Shown: positions 18,700-31,709, numbered from the stretch's first letter. The stretch is DNA of 64,000 bases from Paraburkholderia monticola (GCF_001580545.1 NZ_LRBG01000001.1:1-64000); one strand, 5' to 3'. Translations and numbers: made by a program. The notes: generated by a model from the sequence alone, not told the origin.

Positions 18700-19074
18700 T
18701 TAAGCCTGCGCTTCGGTCGGCTGAGCGGCTGCCGACTTCTTGGCTTCCTCGCGCTGCACTTCCTTCATCATCGGCGACGGGCCGGTTTCGGCCTTCTTCA
18801 GCTTGACGATGAGGTGACGCAGAACGGCGTCGTTGAACTTGAATGCGTGTTCCAGCTCGTCGAGCGTGGTCTGGTCGCATTCGATGTTCATGCAGACGTA
18901 GTGAGCCTTCGCGAGTTTCTCGATCATGTAGGCCAGTTGGCGACGGCCCCAGTCTTCGACGCGGTGGATCTGACCACCGTGCGACGTGATCGTGGTCTTG
19001 TAACGCTCGATCATGGCGGGCACCTGCTCGCTTTGATCGGGATGCACGATAAAGACGATTTCGTAATGACGCAT
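18700..19074 (-). CDS. rpsF: 30S ribosomal protein S6
   Basis: A 124-residue S6, start ATG 19074 ([25 protein letters not shown]), with the conserved [15 protein letters not shown] and ending in an Ala/Glu-rich tail. A longer open frame to 19296 is spurious because the S6 family starts here. It heads the S6-PriB-S18-L9 operon; the operon leader lies in the following 190 bases upstream. Confidence 0.97.
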   Translation of the reverse strand: MRHYEIVFIVHPDQSEQVPAMIERYKTTITSHGGQIHRVEDWGRRQLAYMIEKLAKAHYVCMNIECDQTTLDELEHAFKFNDAVLRHLIVKLKKAETGPSPMMKEVQREEAKKSAAAQPTEAQA

Positions 19075-19267
19075 TACACACTCCTTGTGCTGACTTTTGG
19101 ATAGAAGCCGCCCGGGCGTCGGAACCGGTGCGGCAAGTGAGAAGCCAAAGAGTGTAACCCGAATGGGGACGGGTTGCAAGGCATTCCGCGGATTCGGCCG
19201 CGGAATCGGACGTGTTTTCAAGAGCTTAGGCGTGACAGGACCGCGGAACTCGGACCGTGCCAGCCAC

Positions 19268-20329
19268 TCAACCCGCTTCTTTGCTTTGACTACCACTCTG
19301 CAAACGCGCTCTGAGCGCCGCTTCGAGGCCGCTCAACGCGTCGGGTGCGGCGTCCGAGATCGCCCACCAGGTCATGCCCGCCACGTCCCAGTGCGCGATC
19401 GAATAGCCGTCGTGAGCGAGCGATGCCGCCGCGCCGTCGATGCCGCGCGCCGCCTCTCCCGCCGTAGCCTGCGGGAACACGTACACGTCGATCACGTGCT
19501 TGCCGTAGCGATACACGAGCACCCCAACCCGCTGATGCGCAATGTAGTCGAGCCTGCCACCTTCCAGTGCGAAGCCGCTCGCGGCGAGATCCTCGACCGG
19601 CGGCGCGTAGTCGAGCCGACCGTTGAACCACGGCTTGACCGTGTGACGGTCGGTCGAGATCACGTCGATGTCGCGGCCGGAAACCTGTGCGCGGACGTGG
19701 CTTTCCACCAGTTCGTCGGCAAACGCCGTGGATTCGGCGGGACGGTGCAGCGTCAGCGTGAGGACCGCCACGGCCGCGCACAACGCGATCACGAGCGCCA
19801 CGAGACCACCACGCGCGGCCGCGCGATTCGCGCCACCCGCGGCGAGCGGGCCGCCGAAGCCGGCCCAGCCGCCTGCGCCGCTTTGCTGACCGCGCGAATC
19901 GCCCGAGCCGCTCGAGCGGCCCGGCTCACCTGATCCGCTGAAGCCCCGGAGCCAGCTGTCCAGCCATGCGGGCCACCGCGCCCCGCGGCGCCCACGCCGA
20001 GGTTCGTGCGCCGCCGCGTCCTTGATGTCGACGGCGACGCTCCCGGCAGATTCCTTAGGTGCGTCCTCAGGCGCCGCCGTCGCGGCCGACACCGCGGTTG
20101 TTTCTTCGAGCGCGCCGGGCAAGCCCGCCACGATCCGCGCCCGCAACGACTGCGGCGCCCGATGATACGGCGCCGCGCGCAGCGCGCCGCTCAGCGCGCG
20201 CAGGTTGTCGCTCGCGCGCCGGCAGTCGTCGCAGCTCTCGATATGCTGCTGGACCCAGCGCGCATCGGGCGCCGGCAGTTCGTGATCGGCATTCGCATCG
20301 AGGAGCGGCCGAGCTTCGTTACAGTCCAT
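19268..20329 (-). CDS. Anti-sigma factor with zinc-finger (zf-HC2/ZAS) domain
   Basis: A 353-residue membrane anti-sigma factor, start ATG 20329 ([19 protein letters not shown]). The ZAS metal site is C3, H29, C33 and C36 (HIESCDDC). A single hydrophobic helix follows in the middle ([21 protein letters not shown]), leaving a C-terminal domain of about 140 residues in the periplasm. Between them is a Gly/Ser/Ala-rich linker. It overlaps the sigma factor gene by 11 bases and should hold that factor inactive until an envelope signal arrives. Confidence 0.88.
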   Translation of the reverse strand: MDCNEARPLLDANADHELPAPDARWVQQHIESCDDCRRASDNLRALSGALRAAPYHRAPQSLRARIVAGLPGALEETTAVSAATAAPEDAPKESAGSVAVDIKDAAAHEPRRGRRGARWPAWLDSWLRGFSGSGEPGRSSGSGDSRGQQSGAGGWAGFGGPLAAGGANRAAARGGLVALVIALCAAVAVLTLTLHRPAESTAFADELVESHVRAQVSGRDIDVISTDRHTVKPWFNGRLDYAPPVEDLAASGFALEGGRLDYIAHQRVGVLVYRYGKHVIDVYVFPQATAGEAARGIDGAAASLAHDGYSIAHWDVAGMTWWAISDAAPDALSGLEAALRARLQSGSQSKEAG

Positions 20330-21233
20330 CCGGCGTCTCCTGGGCGGGGTCGGCGGTAGCGCCGGGAATGTTGAGGGGCCGGCCGTCCGCAAACGCCCGG
20401 AGCTGTGTCACTTTTGCCGTGGCGGGCACACCCGCCGACGATGCCGCGCCGCCGTCGCCGGAACTTCGTGCCGACCGGGCGGCGGGCGCGCAGGGCGTAG
20501 AGGACGCCGAGGGCCCGGCTGCCGCCGACGGCGCGGGTCGCCCGGACTGCGCACCCAGATCGGACGAGGGCACATCAGTCGGCCCGCGCCGGCGACCCTG
20601 CCCGCCTTTGCGCCCGCCGCCCACCGGCTCTCCCCCGCCTCGCTGCTGCGCCATCAATACCTCCGCCAGCTTGCGCCGCCCGCGCGCGAGCCGCGACATC
20701 ACCGTCCCGATCGGCACGTCGGCCACCACCGCGATCTCCCGATACCCCATTTCCTCGAGCTCGCGCAAGATCAGCACCTCGCGATACTCGACCGGCAACC
20801 GCGCGAGCGCCTCGTGCACCTGGCGTGCGTCCTCGTCGCGAATCAGGAGCGTCTGCGGATCGTCACCGCCGGCGCTCCAGCCGTCGAGCGTCGCGTCGTC
20901 CATCGTTTCGTCGAATTCGAGCATGTCGTGCGATGGCGCGCGCCGGCGCCATTCCGTGTACCAGGTGCGCCGCACGATCGCGAGCAGCCACGGCCGCGCG
21001 GAGTCGCCGCGAAACGTATCGAAGAAGCGGAACGCGCGCATGAACGCTTCCTGCACGACGTCTTCGGCATCGCTCGGGTTGCCGCACAGCCAGCGCGCGA
21101 GGTTGTACGCCGCGTCGAGATGCGGCAGCGCCAGCTGCTGGAAGCGGCGGCTTTTCGCTGCATCGGCATCGGCGTTGGCGTCAGCCTTAGGCTCGCCTCG
21201 CGCGCGGGCGGCGTCTGAATCGGTCTGGACCAC
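20319..21233 (-). CDS. ECF-type RNA polymerase sigma factor with long C-terminal tail
   Basis: A 304-residue protein whose start is GTG 21233, five bases after an excellent GGAGGGG ribosome site. Region 2 spans about 34-100 (DAAYNLARWLCGNPSDAEDVVQEAF) and region 4 about 138-192, with the helix-turn-helix REIAVVADVPIGTVMSRLARGR. ECF factors normally end there at about 190 residues, but this frame continues for some 110 residues of Gly/Ser/Ala/Pro-rich sequence and overlaps the anti-sigma gene. It resembles the RpoE-like group with ZAS partners. Its regulon cannot be told from the window. Confidence 0.88.
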   Translation of the reverse strand: MVQTDSDAARARGEPKADANADADAAKSRRFQQLALPHLDAAYNLARWLCGNPSDAEDVVQEAFMRAFRFFDTFRGDSARPWLLAIVRRTWYTEWRRRAPSHDMLEFDETMDDATLDGWSAGGDDPQTLLIRDEDARQVHEALARLPVEYREVLILRELEEMGYREIAVVADVPIGTVMSRLARGRRKLAEVLMAQQRGGGEPVGGGRKGGQGRRRGPTDVPSSDLGAQSGRPAPSAAAGPSASSTPCAPAARSARSSGDGGAASSAGVPATAKVTQLRAFADGRPLNIPGATADPAQETPDGL

Positions 21234-21406
21234 GTGGGCCCCTCCAAGGGCATGGCGGCTGCGTCGTGCGGGTCGCTGTTGCGCGTCCCGCGTGGTGTCG
21301 TTCCTGACTTGTCTTTCACAGCAGAACTGGCCATGGGCCAAGTTTATTCCCGCCTCGCGCGAGGATTCGCAAAAATATCGGGACCTGTGCGCACGCCGCT
21401 CACCAC

Positions 21407-22321
21407 CTAGTATGACGGCTGATTCCAGTAGTCGTCGCTCGCGTACACCTCTTTCAAATAGTCGATGAAATAGCGCACCCGCGCCGGCACGTAGCGCTGT
21501 TGCGGATACACCGCGAGGATGTCGTAATCGGGCAGCGCATACTCGTCGAGCACGGTTTCGAGCTCGCCGCGTGCGAGTTGCTGCTGGATTTCCCATGTAG
21601 ACCGCCAGCCGAGTCCGAGCCCTTCCGAGACCCACCGGTGCAGCAACTCGCCGTCGTTGCAGTCGAGCGAGCCGCCTACCCGCACCGTCGCGAGCTTGCC
21701 GTTGCGGCGGAAATACCAGCCCCGGTTCTGTCCGCCTTGCAGATTGAACGCGAGGCAGTTGTGGGCCGGCAGATCCTCGAGCGTCTTCGGCTTGCCGTGG
21801 CGGCGGAAATAGTCGGGCGTGCCGCACACCACACGCCGGTTCGACGCGAGCTTCACCGCGACGAAGTTCGGATCGACCGTGCCGCCGATGCGAATCGACA
21901 GGTCATAGCCCTCGCGCACCAGATCGACGACCCGGTCGGTCAGATTGAACGACATCTGCAAGTCGGGTTTGCCGCGCAAAAACGCGGGCGCGAGCGGCGC
22001 GACGTGCTTGCGCCCGAACGCGGCCGGCGCCGATACGATGAGATGGCCGTTCACCGCGCGGCGCCCCGCGCTCAGTTCGTTCTCCGCCTGATCCCATTCG
22101 GTGAGCAGTCCCCGGCAGCGTTCGAGAAACGCGGCGCCATCTTCGCTGACCACCAGCCGCCGGGTCGTGCGGTACATCAGCTTCACGCCGAGGCGCTTTT
22201 CGAGCGCATCGATGCGCCGCCCGAGAATCACCGGCGACACCCCCTCCTCGAGCGCCGCCGCGGCCAGACTGCCCGCATCGGCGACCCGCACGAAGGTTTC
22301 GATCTGTTTGAAGCGGTCCAT
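21407..22321 (-). CDS. LysR-family regulator next to the glyoxylate carboligase operon
   Basis: A 304-residue LysR-type regulator, start ATG 22321 ([23 protein letters not shown]). The winged HTH is in the first 65 residues and the effector-binding domain follows from about 90, in the CrgA-like subgroup by its RVADAGS and LMYRTTRRL segments. It is transcribed away from gcl with 173 bases between the two starts, so control of gcl-hyi-glxR is the simplest inference. No inducer can be read from the sequence. Confidence 0.9.
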   Translation of the reverse strand: MDRFKQIETFVRVADAGSLAAAALEEGVSPVILGRRIDALEKRLGVKLMYRTTRRLVVSEDGAAFLERCRGLLTEWDQAENELSAGRRAVNGHLIVSAPAAFGRKHVAPLAPAFLRGKPDLQMSFNLTDRVVDLVREGYDLSIRIGGTVDPNFVAVKLASNRRVVCGTPDYFRRHGKPKTLEDLPAHNCLAFNLQGGQNRGWYFRRNGKLATVRVGGSLDCNDGELLHRWVSEGLGLGWRSTWEIQQQLARGELETVLDEYALPDYDILAVYPQQRYVPARVRYFIDYLKEVYASDDYWNQPSY

Positions 22322-22494
22322 ATTGGTCTCCGTCCAGTCTCTTGTCCGGCTGCGTTCGGCCGTGCGCCGGGCTTCGCGCGATTCAATACTTTTTGTTTCG
22401 GAATAAGCGACCCGGACTGATCTTATCAAACCTTTGGCGCAGGCATACAGTCTCCCTCAACCGACCTATTTCCCCGACATTGAGGAGACATTCC

Positions 22495-24270
<1,776 letters not shown>

Positions 24271-24399
24271 GCGTTGCGCTTTCGCGGCATCTGAAGCATT
24301 CAGCGCGCACGATGCGCGAGGGCCGAGCCTGTGGCGCGCACCCTCGCCTTGTCCCAACCAGCGCGCCATTCCCTGACCGACCTGAGAGACCTACGCACC

Positions 24400-25209
24400 A
24401 TGCCGAAATTCGCAGCGAATCTGACGATGCTGTTCAACGAAGTGCCGTTCCTCGACCGTTTCGCGGCAGCGGCCAATGCCGGCTTTCACGCCGTCGAATT
24501 CCTGTTCCCGTATCCGTATTCGATCGCTGACTTGAGCGAACGTCTGCAACAAAACCGCCTGAAGCTGGTGCTGCACAACCTGCCGGCCGGCAACTGGGAG
24601 GCGGGAGAACGCGGTATCGCGTGTTTGCCCGATCGGGTCGCCGAGTTTCGGGAAGGCGTGGGCCGCGCGATCGAATACGCGAGCGCCTTGAAGGTGCCGC
24701 AGCTGAACTGCCTCGTCGGCATTCCGGGCGCGAACGTCGATGCCGACACCGCCCGCGCGACGATCGTCGACAACCTGCGGTTTGCCGCGGGCGAGCTGAA
24801 AAAGGCCGGCATCCGGCTGCTCGTCGAACCGTGCAACTCGTACGACATTCCGGGCTTCGCGCTGAACCGATCGCGCGACGGGCTCGACGTGATCCGCGAG
24901 GTCGGCTCGGACAATCTATTCCTGCAATACGACATCTATCACATGCAGCGGATGGAGGGCGAGCTCGCCGCAACGATCGAAAAGAACCTCGCGCAGATCG
25001 CGCACATCCAGCTCGCGGACAACCCGGGCCGCCACGAACCGGGCACCGGCGAGATCAACTATCCGTATCTGTTCGCGCTGCTCGACTCGCTCGGCTATGA
25101 CGGCTACGTCGGTTGCGAATACAAGCCGCGCACGACCACCGAGGCCGGCCTCGGCTGGGTGCAAAGCGTCGCCGGTCAGGCGCGCGGCGCGGCGCATGCG
25201 GCGGCTTGA
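24400..25209 (+). CDS. hyi: Hydroxypyruvate isomerase
   Basis: A 269-residue TIM-barrel protein of the xylose-isomerase-like AP endonuclease-2 fold, start ATG 24400 (MPKFAANLTMLFNEVPFLDRF). It interconverts hydroxypyruvate and tartronate semialdehyde. Conserved metal-site segments include LLVEPCNSYDIPGF (E, about 144), the DIYHMQ segment and the late YVGCEYKP glutamate. It sits between gcl and glxR, which fixes the function well. Open sequence upstream to 24331 is not needed. Confidence 0.93.
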   Translation: MPKFAANLTMLFNEVPFLDRFAAAANAGFHAVEFLFPYPYSIADLSERLQQNRLKLVLHNLPAGNWEAGERGIACLPDRVAEFREGVGRAIEYASALKVPQLNCLVGIPGANVDADTARATIVDNLRFAAGELKKAGIRLLVEPCNSYDIPGFALNRSRDGLDVIREVGSDNLFLQYDIYHMQRMEGELAATIEKNLAQIAHIQLADNPGRHEPGTGEINYPYLFALLDSLGYDGYVGCEYKPRTTTEAGLGWVQSVAGQARGAAHAAA

Positions 25210-25283
25210 GGCTTCCGGGGATTCCTTCGGGTTCCCTAAGGCTCCTTAACGCACGCCCCCTATCACCCTGGAGATTCACACAC

Positions 25284-26195
25284 ATGGCAAAGATCGGCTT
25301 CATCGGGCTCGGCATCATGGGCGCGCACATGGCGCGCAACCTCATCAAGGGCGGTCACTCGCTGTTCGTGAACGGCGCGTATCCGGTGCCGGACGACATC
25401 GCGAAGAGCGCGAGCGTGGTGGCCAGTTCGACCGCGGTCGCGCAGTCGGCCGACATCGTCATCATCATGGTGCCGGACACACCGGACGTCGCCAACGTGC
25501 TGTTCGCCGACGACGGCGTCGCCGCCGGCCTCACCAAAGGCAAGCTCGTGATCGACATGAGCTCGATCTCGCCGCTCGACACGCAGGCGTTCGCGAAGAA
25601 GATCAACGCGCTCGGCGTCGACTATCTCGATGCGCCGGTGTCCGGCGGCGAAATCGGCGCGCGCGAAGCATCGCTGACGATCATGGTCGGCGGCCCCGAA
25701 AAGGCCTTTGCGCTGGCCAAGCCGCTGTTCGATTTGATGGGCAAGAACATCTCGCTGATCGGCGATAACGGCGCGGGTCAGACCTGCAAGGTCGCGAACC
25801 AGATCATCGTCGCGCTGAACATCGAAGCGGTCGCGGAAGCGCTGCTGTTCGCGTCGCGCTCGGGCGCCGATCCGGAGCGCGTGCGCCGCGCGTTGATGGG
25901 CGGCTTCGCGTCGTCGCGGATTCTCGAAGTGCATGGCGAGCGCATGACGAAGCGCACGTTCAATCCGGGCTTCCGGATCGAGCTGCATCAGAAGGACCTG
26001 AATCTCGCGCTCGATGGCGCACGCAAGCTCGGCATCGCACTGCCGCATACGGCGAGCGCGCAGCAGCTGTTCAGCGTATGCGCCGCGAACGGCGGCAAGG
26101 CGTGGGATCACTCGGCGATGGTGCGCGCGCTCGAGATCATGGCGAATCATGAAGTCGCGCAGACGCCGGATAGCGAGGCAGCGAAGGCGGCCTGA
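25284..26195 (+). CDS. glxR: Tartronate semialdehyde reductase
   Basis: A 303-residue beta-hydroxyacid dehydrogenase that reduces tartronate semialdehyde to glycerate. The start is ATG 25284 (MAKIGFIGLGIMGAHMARNL), with a GGAG site. The Rossmann motif GLGIMG is at 8-13, the substrate-binding DAPVSGGEIGA at about 118-128 and the catalytic lysine in GAGQTCKVANQ at about 171. It ends the gcl operon, giving the complete glyoxylate-to-glycerate route. Confidence 0.93.
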   Translation: MAKIGFIGLGIMGAHMARNLIKGGHSLFVNGAYPVPDDIAKSASVVASSTAVAQSADIVIIMVPDTPDVANVLFADDGVAAGLTKGKLVIDMSSISPLDTQAFAKKINALGVDYLDAPVSGGEIGAREASLTIMVGGPEKAFALAKPLFDLMGKNISLIGDNGAGQTCKVANQIIVALNIEAVAEALLFASRSGADPERVRRALMGGFASSRILEVHGERMTKRTFNPGFRIELHQKDLNLALDGARKLGIALPHTASAQQLFSVCAANGGKAWDHSAMVRALEIMANHEVAQTPDSEAAKAA

Positions 26196-26447
26196 CGTCT
26201 TCGTCTTTGATTCAGCTCACCGTTGATTGCGCCGCTTGCCGCTTCGGCATCGGCGAGGTCACGGTGAGCGCAGGTGGGGCGCCCGTTCGTCGCCTGGCAA
26301 CTCCGGTTGCTGGCGCGGTGCAACGGGCAAATCGCGCCGCTCTGGGCTGAGAGCGGCAAGTGGGATCCGCAGCGGCACCCGGCGGCGCCGGGGAAGCCTT
26401 GGTCGGTCAGACGTCGTCGTCGGGTGTCCGGCTGTCGGATTCGTCAG

Positions 26448-27482
26448 TCAATACGTATCGAACATCTTCTGCAGCGCTGCCGGCGCCGTATGGCCCGCCG
26501 CCAGTGCCAGCATCAACAGCACACGCGCCTTGTACGGATTCAGCGTACCCGCGCTGACGAAGCCGAGCGCGTCGTCGGCGGCTGCGCCGTTGTGCATCAC
26601 ATGCCCCGAACCCACGCGCGACGAGCGCACCACCGCCACCCCGCGCGACGCGGCGTCGGCCAGCGCCTGCTGCAACGACTGGTGGATCGAGCCGTTGCCC
26701 GTCCCCGCCACGACGATGCCGCGCACGCCCGCGGCGACCAGCGCATCGATAGCGATTCGCGACACGCCCGCATAGCTCGTGACGATTTCCACCTGCGGCC
26801 ACGCCGCATCGATCGCGAATTCGCTCGCGACCGTATGCGCGCGCACCACGCCGCGCTGGAATTCGACGCGGCCATCCTGCACCCAGCCTAGCGCACCGAT
26901 CTCCGGCGACTGGAACGCATCGACCGCATAGGTACTCGTCTTTACGACGTCGCGCGCGCTATGAATGCGGTTGTTGAACGCGACCAGCACGCCCTGCCCG
27001 CGTGACGCCCCATGTGCGGCCACCGTCACCGCGTTCAGCAGATTCAACGGGCCATCGGCCGACAGCGCCGACGCCGGGCGCATCGCCGCGGTCAGCACGA
27101 CCGGTTTTTCCGACTTGACGGTCAGATGCAGCAGATAAGCGGTTTCTTCGAGCGTGTCGGTGCCGTGCGTGACGACCACGCCGTCGACGTCGTCGCTCGC
27201 GAGCAGCGCGTTGATGCGCTGGGTGAGCGCGGTCCATAGCGGCAGCGCCATGTCCTTGCTGTCGATGCTGGCGATCTGCTCCGGCGCGATGCGCGCAACC
27301 GTGGACAGCGCCGGCACCGCCGCCAGCAACTGATCGACGCCGACGACACCTGCCTGGTAGCCGGACGTGTTGGCGGCATCGGGGGCCGCGCCAGCGATCG
27401 TGCCGCCGGTCGCGAGCACGGCGATGCGCGGCAGCGACGACGTCGCGGGAGGAGTCGGGAGAGAGGAAGTCGAGATATTCAT
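26448..27482 (-). CDS. L-asparaginase (type I/II asparaginase family)
   Basis: A 344-residue asparaginase, start ATG 27482 (MNISTSSLPTPPATSSLPRIAVLATGGTIAG). The two threonine motifs are clear: ATGGTIAG near the N-terminus and VVTHGTDTLEETAYLL near residue 110, supplying the nucleophilic threonines and T-D-K set. It converts asparagine to aspartate and ammonia. No cleavable signal peptide is obvious, so a cytoplasmic enzyme is likely. It is a single gene converging on glxR. Confidence 0.9.
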   Translation of the reverse strand: MNISTSSLPTPPATSSLPRIAVLATGGTIAGAAPDAANTSGYQAGVVGVDQLLAAVPALSTVARIAPEQIASIDSKDMALPLWTALTQRINALLASDDVDGVVVTHGTDTLEETAYLLHLTVKSEKPVVLTAAMRPASALSADGPLNLLNAVTVAAHGASRGQGVLVAFNNRIHSARDVVKTSTYAVDAFQSPEIGALGWVQDGRVEFQRGVVRAHTVASEFAIDAAWPQVEIVTSYAGVSRIAIDALVAAGVRGIVVAGTGNGSIHQSLQQALADAASRGVAVVRSSRVGSGHVMHNGAAADDALGFVSAGTLNPYKARVLLMLALAAGHTAPAALQKMFDTY

Positions 27483-27590
27483 GGCGGCGATTGTAAGCGA
27501 TGCGCCAGGCGCCGCCATGCGTGAAAGCGCGGGGAACGCGAACGAAAATTCACGCCGCGCCCGCGCCAATCTGATGCGAAGGCGTGAGGC

Positions 27591-28517
27591 TTAAGCCGCC
27601 TCGCGCAACTGCGCCGCGATGTCCGCCTCATTCAGCTGCGGCGCGAACATTTCGATCAGCCGGTACGCGTACGCGCGCAGGAACGCCCCCTTGCGCAAGC
27701 CGACGCGCGTCGTGCTCGCCTCGAACAGATGCTGCGTATCGAGCGCGACGAGTTCGGTGTCGCGCTTCGGGTCATAGGCCATCGCCGCCACCACGCCGAT
27801 GCCCATGCCGAGCTCGACGTAGGTCTTGATCACGTCGGCATCGATCGCGGTCAGCACGACGTCGGGCAACGCGCCTGCTTTCGCGAACGCCTGGTCGATA
27901 TGCGAGCGGCCCGTGAAATCCTGGTCGTAGGTGACGATCGGGAATTCGGCAATCTCGTCGAGCGTCAGATTTTCCCGGCCGACGAGCGGATGATCCTTCG
28001 GCACGACCACGACGTGATGCCACGAATAGCACGGGAACGTGACGATGTCCGGGAAACGGTCGAGCGCTTCGGTCGAAATGCCGATATCCGCCTCGCCGTT
28101 GATGATCATCTGCGCGATCTGCTGCGGGCTGCCCTGGCGCAGCGCCAGATGCACTTTCGGGAACACCGACGTGAACTGCCGGACCACTTTCGGCAGCGCG
28201 TAGCGTGCCTGCGTGTGAGTGGTCGCGACGACGAGGTGGCCGCTGTCCTGATCGGCGTACTGACGCGCGACGCGGCGCAGATTCTCCGCATCGAGCAACA
28301 TGCGCTCGATCAACTGATGCACCGCCTTGCCCGGCTCGGTGAGCCCCGTCAGACGCTTGCCGCGGCGAACAAAAATGTCGACCCCGAGTTCGTCCTCGAG
28401 ATCCTTGATCTGCTTCGATACGCCCGACTGCGACGTGTAAAGCACGTTCGCGACTTCGGTCAGATTCATGTTCTGCCGCACGGCCTCGCGCACGAAGCGC
28501 AATTGCTGGAAATTCAT
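27591..28517 (-). CDS. cysB: CysB-like LysR regulator of sulfur assimilation
   Basis: A 308-residue LysR regulator of the CysB/Cbl branch (MNFQQLRFVREAVRQNMNLTEVANVLYTSQSGVSKQIKDLE). The HTH covers about 18-40, and the effector domain has the THTQARYALP and AMAYDP motifs typical of CysB, which senses O-acetylserine/N-acetylserine. It is downstream of and on the same strand as the cysTWA sulfate uptake genes, 114 bases after cysA, an arrangement seen across Burkholderiaceae. Cbl is an alternative name; the adjacent transporter genes favour CysB. Confidence 0.9.
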   Translation of the reverse strand: MNFQQLRFVREAVRQNMNLTEVANVLYTSQSGVSKQIKDLEDELGVDIFVRRGKRLTGLTEPGKAVHQLIERMLLDAENLRRVARQYADQDSGHLVVATTHTQARYALPKVVRQFTSVFPKVHLALRQGSPQQIAQMIINGEADIGISTEALDRFPDIVTFPCYSWHHVVVVPKDHPLVGRENLTLDEIAEFPIVTYDQDFTGRSHIDQAFAKAGALPDVVLTAIDADVIKTYVELGMGIGVVAAMAYDPKRDTELVALDTQHLFEASTTRVGLRKGAFLRAYAYRLIEMFAPQLNEADIAAQLREAA

Positions 28518-28631
28518 CGTTGTGTCTCCGGTTCTGCCAGAGTTGAGTTATTGGAGCCGCCCGGTGAAACCACCAGAACTGGCCGATACGTTTCTCTCTT
28601 GTCTTCAGCGCTGTACACCAGCGCCGCCATC

Positions 28632-29690
28632 TCACTGCGCCGGAAACACGCGCAACGCGCGCGGCACCGCGGTCACGCCGTCGCCGACAGTTAGTTGCAA
28701 CTCGCGCCACGTTTCGCGATCGAGTTCGGCTTCGAGCAGATTGCCCTCGCGCCCCGCGAGCTCGACGCGCACCGAGCCGCCGAGCGTCACCACGCGCCGC
28801 ACATCGACGACGATGCCCTCGCGATGCCCGGCCGCCTGCGGATACAACTGCAGATCGTGCGGCCTCACGTAAGCGAACGCCGGGCCGTTGAAGCCCGCGC
28901 TGATCGCGACCGGCAGCGCGGCGCCATCGACGACGAAACCTTGCGCATCGACGTTGCCGTGCAGACGGTTGGCCGCGCCGAGAAACTCGTAGACGAACGG
29001 CGTCTGCGGATGGTCGTACACCTCCTGCGGACTCCCCACCTGCTCGACATGCCCGCGATTGAGCACGACGATCCGGTCGGCCACTTCGAGCGCTTCTTCC
29101 TGATCGTGCGTGACGAAGATCGTCGAGATATGCAGATCGTCGTGCAGACGCCGCAGCCAGCTGCGCAGTTCCTTGCGCACCTTGGCGTCGAGCGCACCGA
29201 ACGGCTCGTCGAGCAGCAGCACCTTCGGCTCGACCGCCAGCGCGCGGGCGAGCGCGATGCGCTGGCGCTGACCGCCGGACAGCTCCGACGGATAGCGCTG
29301 CGCGAGCCAGTCGAGCTGCACGAGCTTCAGCAGTTCGTGCACCTTCTCGCGAATCACCTTCTCCGAGGGACGTTCCTTGCGCGGCTTCACGCGCAGCCCG
29401 AACGCGACGTTCTCGAACACCGTCATATGACGGAACAGCGCGTAATGCTGGAACACGAAGCCCACTTCGCGCTCGCGCGCGCCGACCGTCGCGACGTCCA
29501 GGCCTTGCAGCTCGACCTGGCCGCCGTCCGCGTATTCGAGGCCCGCGATCACGCGCAGCAAGGTCGTCTTGCCGCAACCCGACGGCCCGAGCAGCGCGAC
29601 GAGTTCGCCCGGCGGAAAGTCGAGCGACACGTTGTCGAGCGCGACGAAATCGCCGAAGCGCTTTTGCAGGTTACGAACGGTGATACCCAT
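28632..29690 (-). CDS. cysA: Sulfate/thiosulfate ABC transporter ATPase CysA
   Basis: A 352-residue ABC ATPase with Walker A GPSGCGKT at 35-42, signature LSGGQ at 137-141 and Walker B VLLLDEP at 157-163, followed by the regulatory TOBE-type C-terminal domain. It powers sulfate import through CysT/CysW. Its ATG immediately follows the cysW stop, so the genes are one transcript. Confidence 0.95.
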   Translation of the reverse strand: MGITVRNLQKRFGDFVALDNVSLDFPPGELVALLGPSGCGKTTLLRVIAGLEYADGGQVELQGLDVATVGAREREVGFVFQHYALFRHMTVFENVAFGLRVKPRKERPSEKVIREKVHELLKLVQLDWLAQRYPSELSGGQRQRIALARALAVEPKVLLLDEPFGALDAKVRKELRSWLRRLHDDLHISTIFVTHDQEEALEVADRIVVLNRGHVEQVGSPQEVYDHPQTPFVYEFLGAANRLHGNVDAQGFVVDGAALPVAISAGFNGPAFAYVRPHDLQLYPQAAGHREGIVVDVRRVVTLGGSVRVELAGREGNLLEAELDRETWRELQLTVGDGVTAVPRALRVFPAQ

Positions 29691-30695
29691 TTACAGCTCT
29701 CCTTGCTTGAGCGGATGTCGCTGCGACGCAGGCGTGGCGTTGACGAAAATCGAACGGGAAGCGGACTGCGCGCTGCCGGGCTGTGAAGCGCCACTCGGCA
29801 CCGGTCCCGCATGCGCGGGCACCTCGCGCGCCGCCGACAGTTCCGCCGACATATGGCGCTCGGCCAGCAGCTTGAGCCCCAACGTCACGAGCGCGAGCAG
29901 CGCGAGCAGCGACGCCACCGCGAACGCGGCCGAGAAGTTGTACTCGTTGTAGAGAATTTCGACGTGCAGCGGCATCGTGTCGGTCTGCCCGCGAATATGG
30001 CCCGATACGACCGACACCGCGCCGAACTCGCCCATCGCGCGCGCATTGCACAGAATCACGCCGTACAGCAAACCCCATTTGACGTTCGGCAGCGTGACGC
30101 GGCGAAACGTCTGCCAGCCCGAGGCGCCGAGCACGTGCGCGGCTTCTTCCTCGTCGTTACCCTGCGCCTGCATCAGCGGAATCAGCTCGCGCGCGACGAA
30201 CGGGAACGTGACGAAGATCGTCGCGAGCACGATGCCCGGCACCGCGAAGATGATCTGCACGTCGTGATCCTGAAGCCACGGGCCGAACCAGCCCTGAGCG
30301 CCGAACATCAGCACGTAGATCAGACCGGAGATCACCGGCGACACCGAGAACGGCAAATCGATCAACGTGGTCAGCAGCGCCTTGCCGCGAAACTCGAACT
30401 TCGCGATACACCACGACGCCGCGAGGCCGAACCCGAGGTTCAGCGGCACCGCGATCGCCGCGGTGATCAGCGTGAGCTTGATCGCGGACAGCGCATCGGG
30501 ATCGGCGAGCGCTTCGAAGTAGAACCGCAGCCCCTTGTTCAGCGCCTGATAGAACACCGCGGCGAGCGGCACGACCAGAAACAGCGCGAGAAACAGCAGC
30601 GCGAGGCCGATCAGCAGCCAACGCACGACAGGCGGCTCGCTGACCGGATCGGGGCGACGGGCGACGCTCGCCGGATTCGTCGGAACGCGGCTCAT
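29691..30695 (-). CDS. cysW: Sulfate ABC transporter permease CysW
   Basis: A 334-residue permease, start ATG 30695 ([14 protein letters not shown]), overlapping the cysT stop by 4 bases (ATGA). Six hydrophobic helices and the cytoplasmic EAA loop ([22 protein letters not shown]) are present. The C-terminus carries about 40 extra residues, rich in Ala/Ser/Pro, after the last helix. It forms the membrane channel together with CysT. Confidence 0.93.
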   Translation of the reverse strand: MSRVPTNPASVARRPDPVSEPPVVRWLLIGLALLFLALFLVVPLAAVFYQALNKGLRFYFEALADPDALSAIKLTLITAAIAVPLNLGFGLAASWCIAKFEFRGKALLTTLIDLPFSVSPVISGLIYVLMFGAQGWFGPWLQDHDVQIIFAVPGIVLATIFVTFPFVARELIPLMQAQGNDEEEAAHVLGASGWQTFRRVTLPNVKWGLLYGVILCNARAMGEFGAVSVVSGHIRGQTDTMPLHVEILYNEYNFSAAFAVASLLALLALVTLGLKLLAERHMSAELSAAREVPAHAGPVPSGASQPGSAQSASRSIFVNATPASQRHPLKQGEL

Positions 30696-31600
30696 TGCAC
30701 ACCTCCACCGATCGCGGCGACGCTGGTGGTGCCATTCAGGACCACCGGCGCCGGCCCTGCGCTGCCGCGGCTCGTGCGCCGCTGCAGAAACCACTGCAGC
30801 GTGTTGATCAACAGCAGCATCAGGAACGACACGACCAGCATCACGACCGCGAGCGCGGTCGCGCCCGCATAGTCGTATTGCTCGAGCTTCGTGATGATCA
30901 GCAGCGACGTGATCTCCGACTTCATCGGCACATTGCCGGCGATGAAGATCACCGAGCCGTACTCACCGAGCGCGCGCGCGAAGGCGAGCGCGAAGCCGGT
31001 CAGGAGCGCCGGAAACACGGCCGGCAACACGACGCGGCGAAACGTGAGCCAGCGCGAGGCGCCGAGGCATGCGGCGGCCTCCTCCTGTTCGCGTTCGAAC
31101 TCCTCGAGCACCGGCTGCACCGTGCGCACGACGAACGGCAAGCCGATGAACGTCAGCGCGACCAGCACACCGGCCGGCGTGAACGCGATCTTGATACCGA
31201 GCGGCGCGAGGAACTGGCCGATCCAGCCGTTGCTCGCATACACGGCCGCGAGCGAAATGCCGGCCACCGAGGTGGGCAGCGCGAACGGCAGATCAACGAC
31301 CGCATCGACGATGCGCTTGAACGGAAACGTGTAGCGCACCAGCACCCACGCGACGAGAAAGCCGAACACCGCGTTGATCAGCGCGCCGCCGAGCGCCGAG
31401 AAAAACGTCAGCCGATACGACGCGAGCACGCGCGGCGAGCTGACCGCGCGCACGAACTGGTCCCAGTCGAGCGTGGCGGTTTTCAGAAAGGTCGCCGCCA
31501 ACGGAATCAGCACCACGAGGCTCAGATAAGCCACCGTGATGCCGAGTGTCAGGCCAAAACCGGGCAATGCGCTCGGTTTGCGGAAGGTCAACGTGGTCAT
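30692..31600 (-). CDS. cysT: Sulfate ABC transporter permease CysT (CysU)
   Basis: A 302-residue permease ([34 protein letters not shown]) with six membrane helices and the EAA loop [23 protein letters not shown]. It pairs with CysW. Its ATG lies 109 bases after the binding-protein gene stop, and its own stop overlaps cysW. Confidence 0.94.
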   Translation of the reverse strand: MTTLTFRKPSALPGFGLTLGITVAYLSLVVLIPLAATFLKTATLDWDQFVRAVSSPRVLASYRLTFFSALGGALINAVFGFLVAWVLVRYTFPFKRIVDAVVDLPFALPTSVAGISLAAVYASNGWIGQFLAPLGIKIAFTPAGVLVALTFIGLPFVVRTVQPVLEEFEREQEEAAACLGASRWLTFRRVVLPAVFPALLTGFALAFARALGEYGSVIFIAGNVPMKSEITSLLIITKLEQYDYAGATALAVVMLVVSFLMLLLINTLQWFLQRRTSRGSAGPAPVVLNGTTSVAAIGGGVQ

Positions 31601-31709
31601 GCTGGGAACTCTGTTTTCATGTTCATGCCTGCTTGCTTGCGCGACTTGCCGGGCGATCCGGTTAGCCGGAAGCGCGCCTCGAAGTTCTCCAAGGCGCGCC
31701 CTAACTGCC

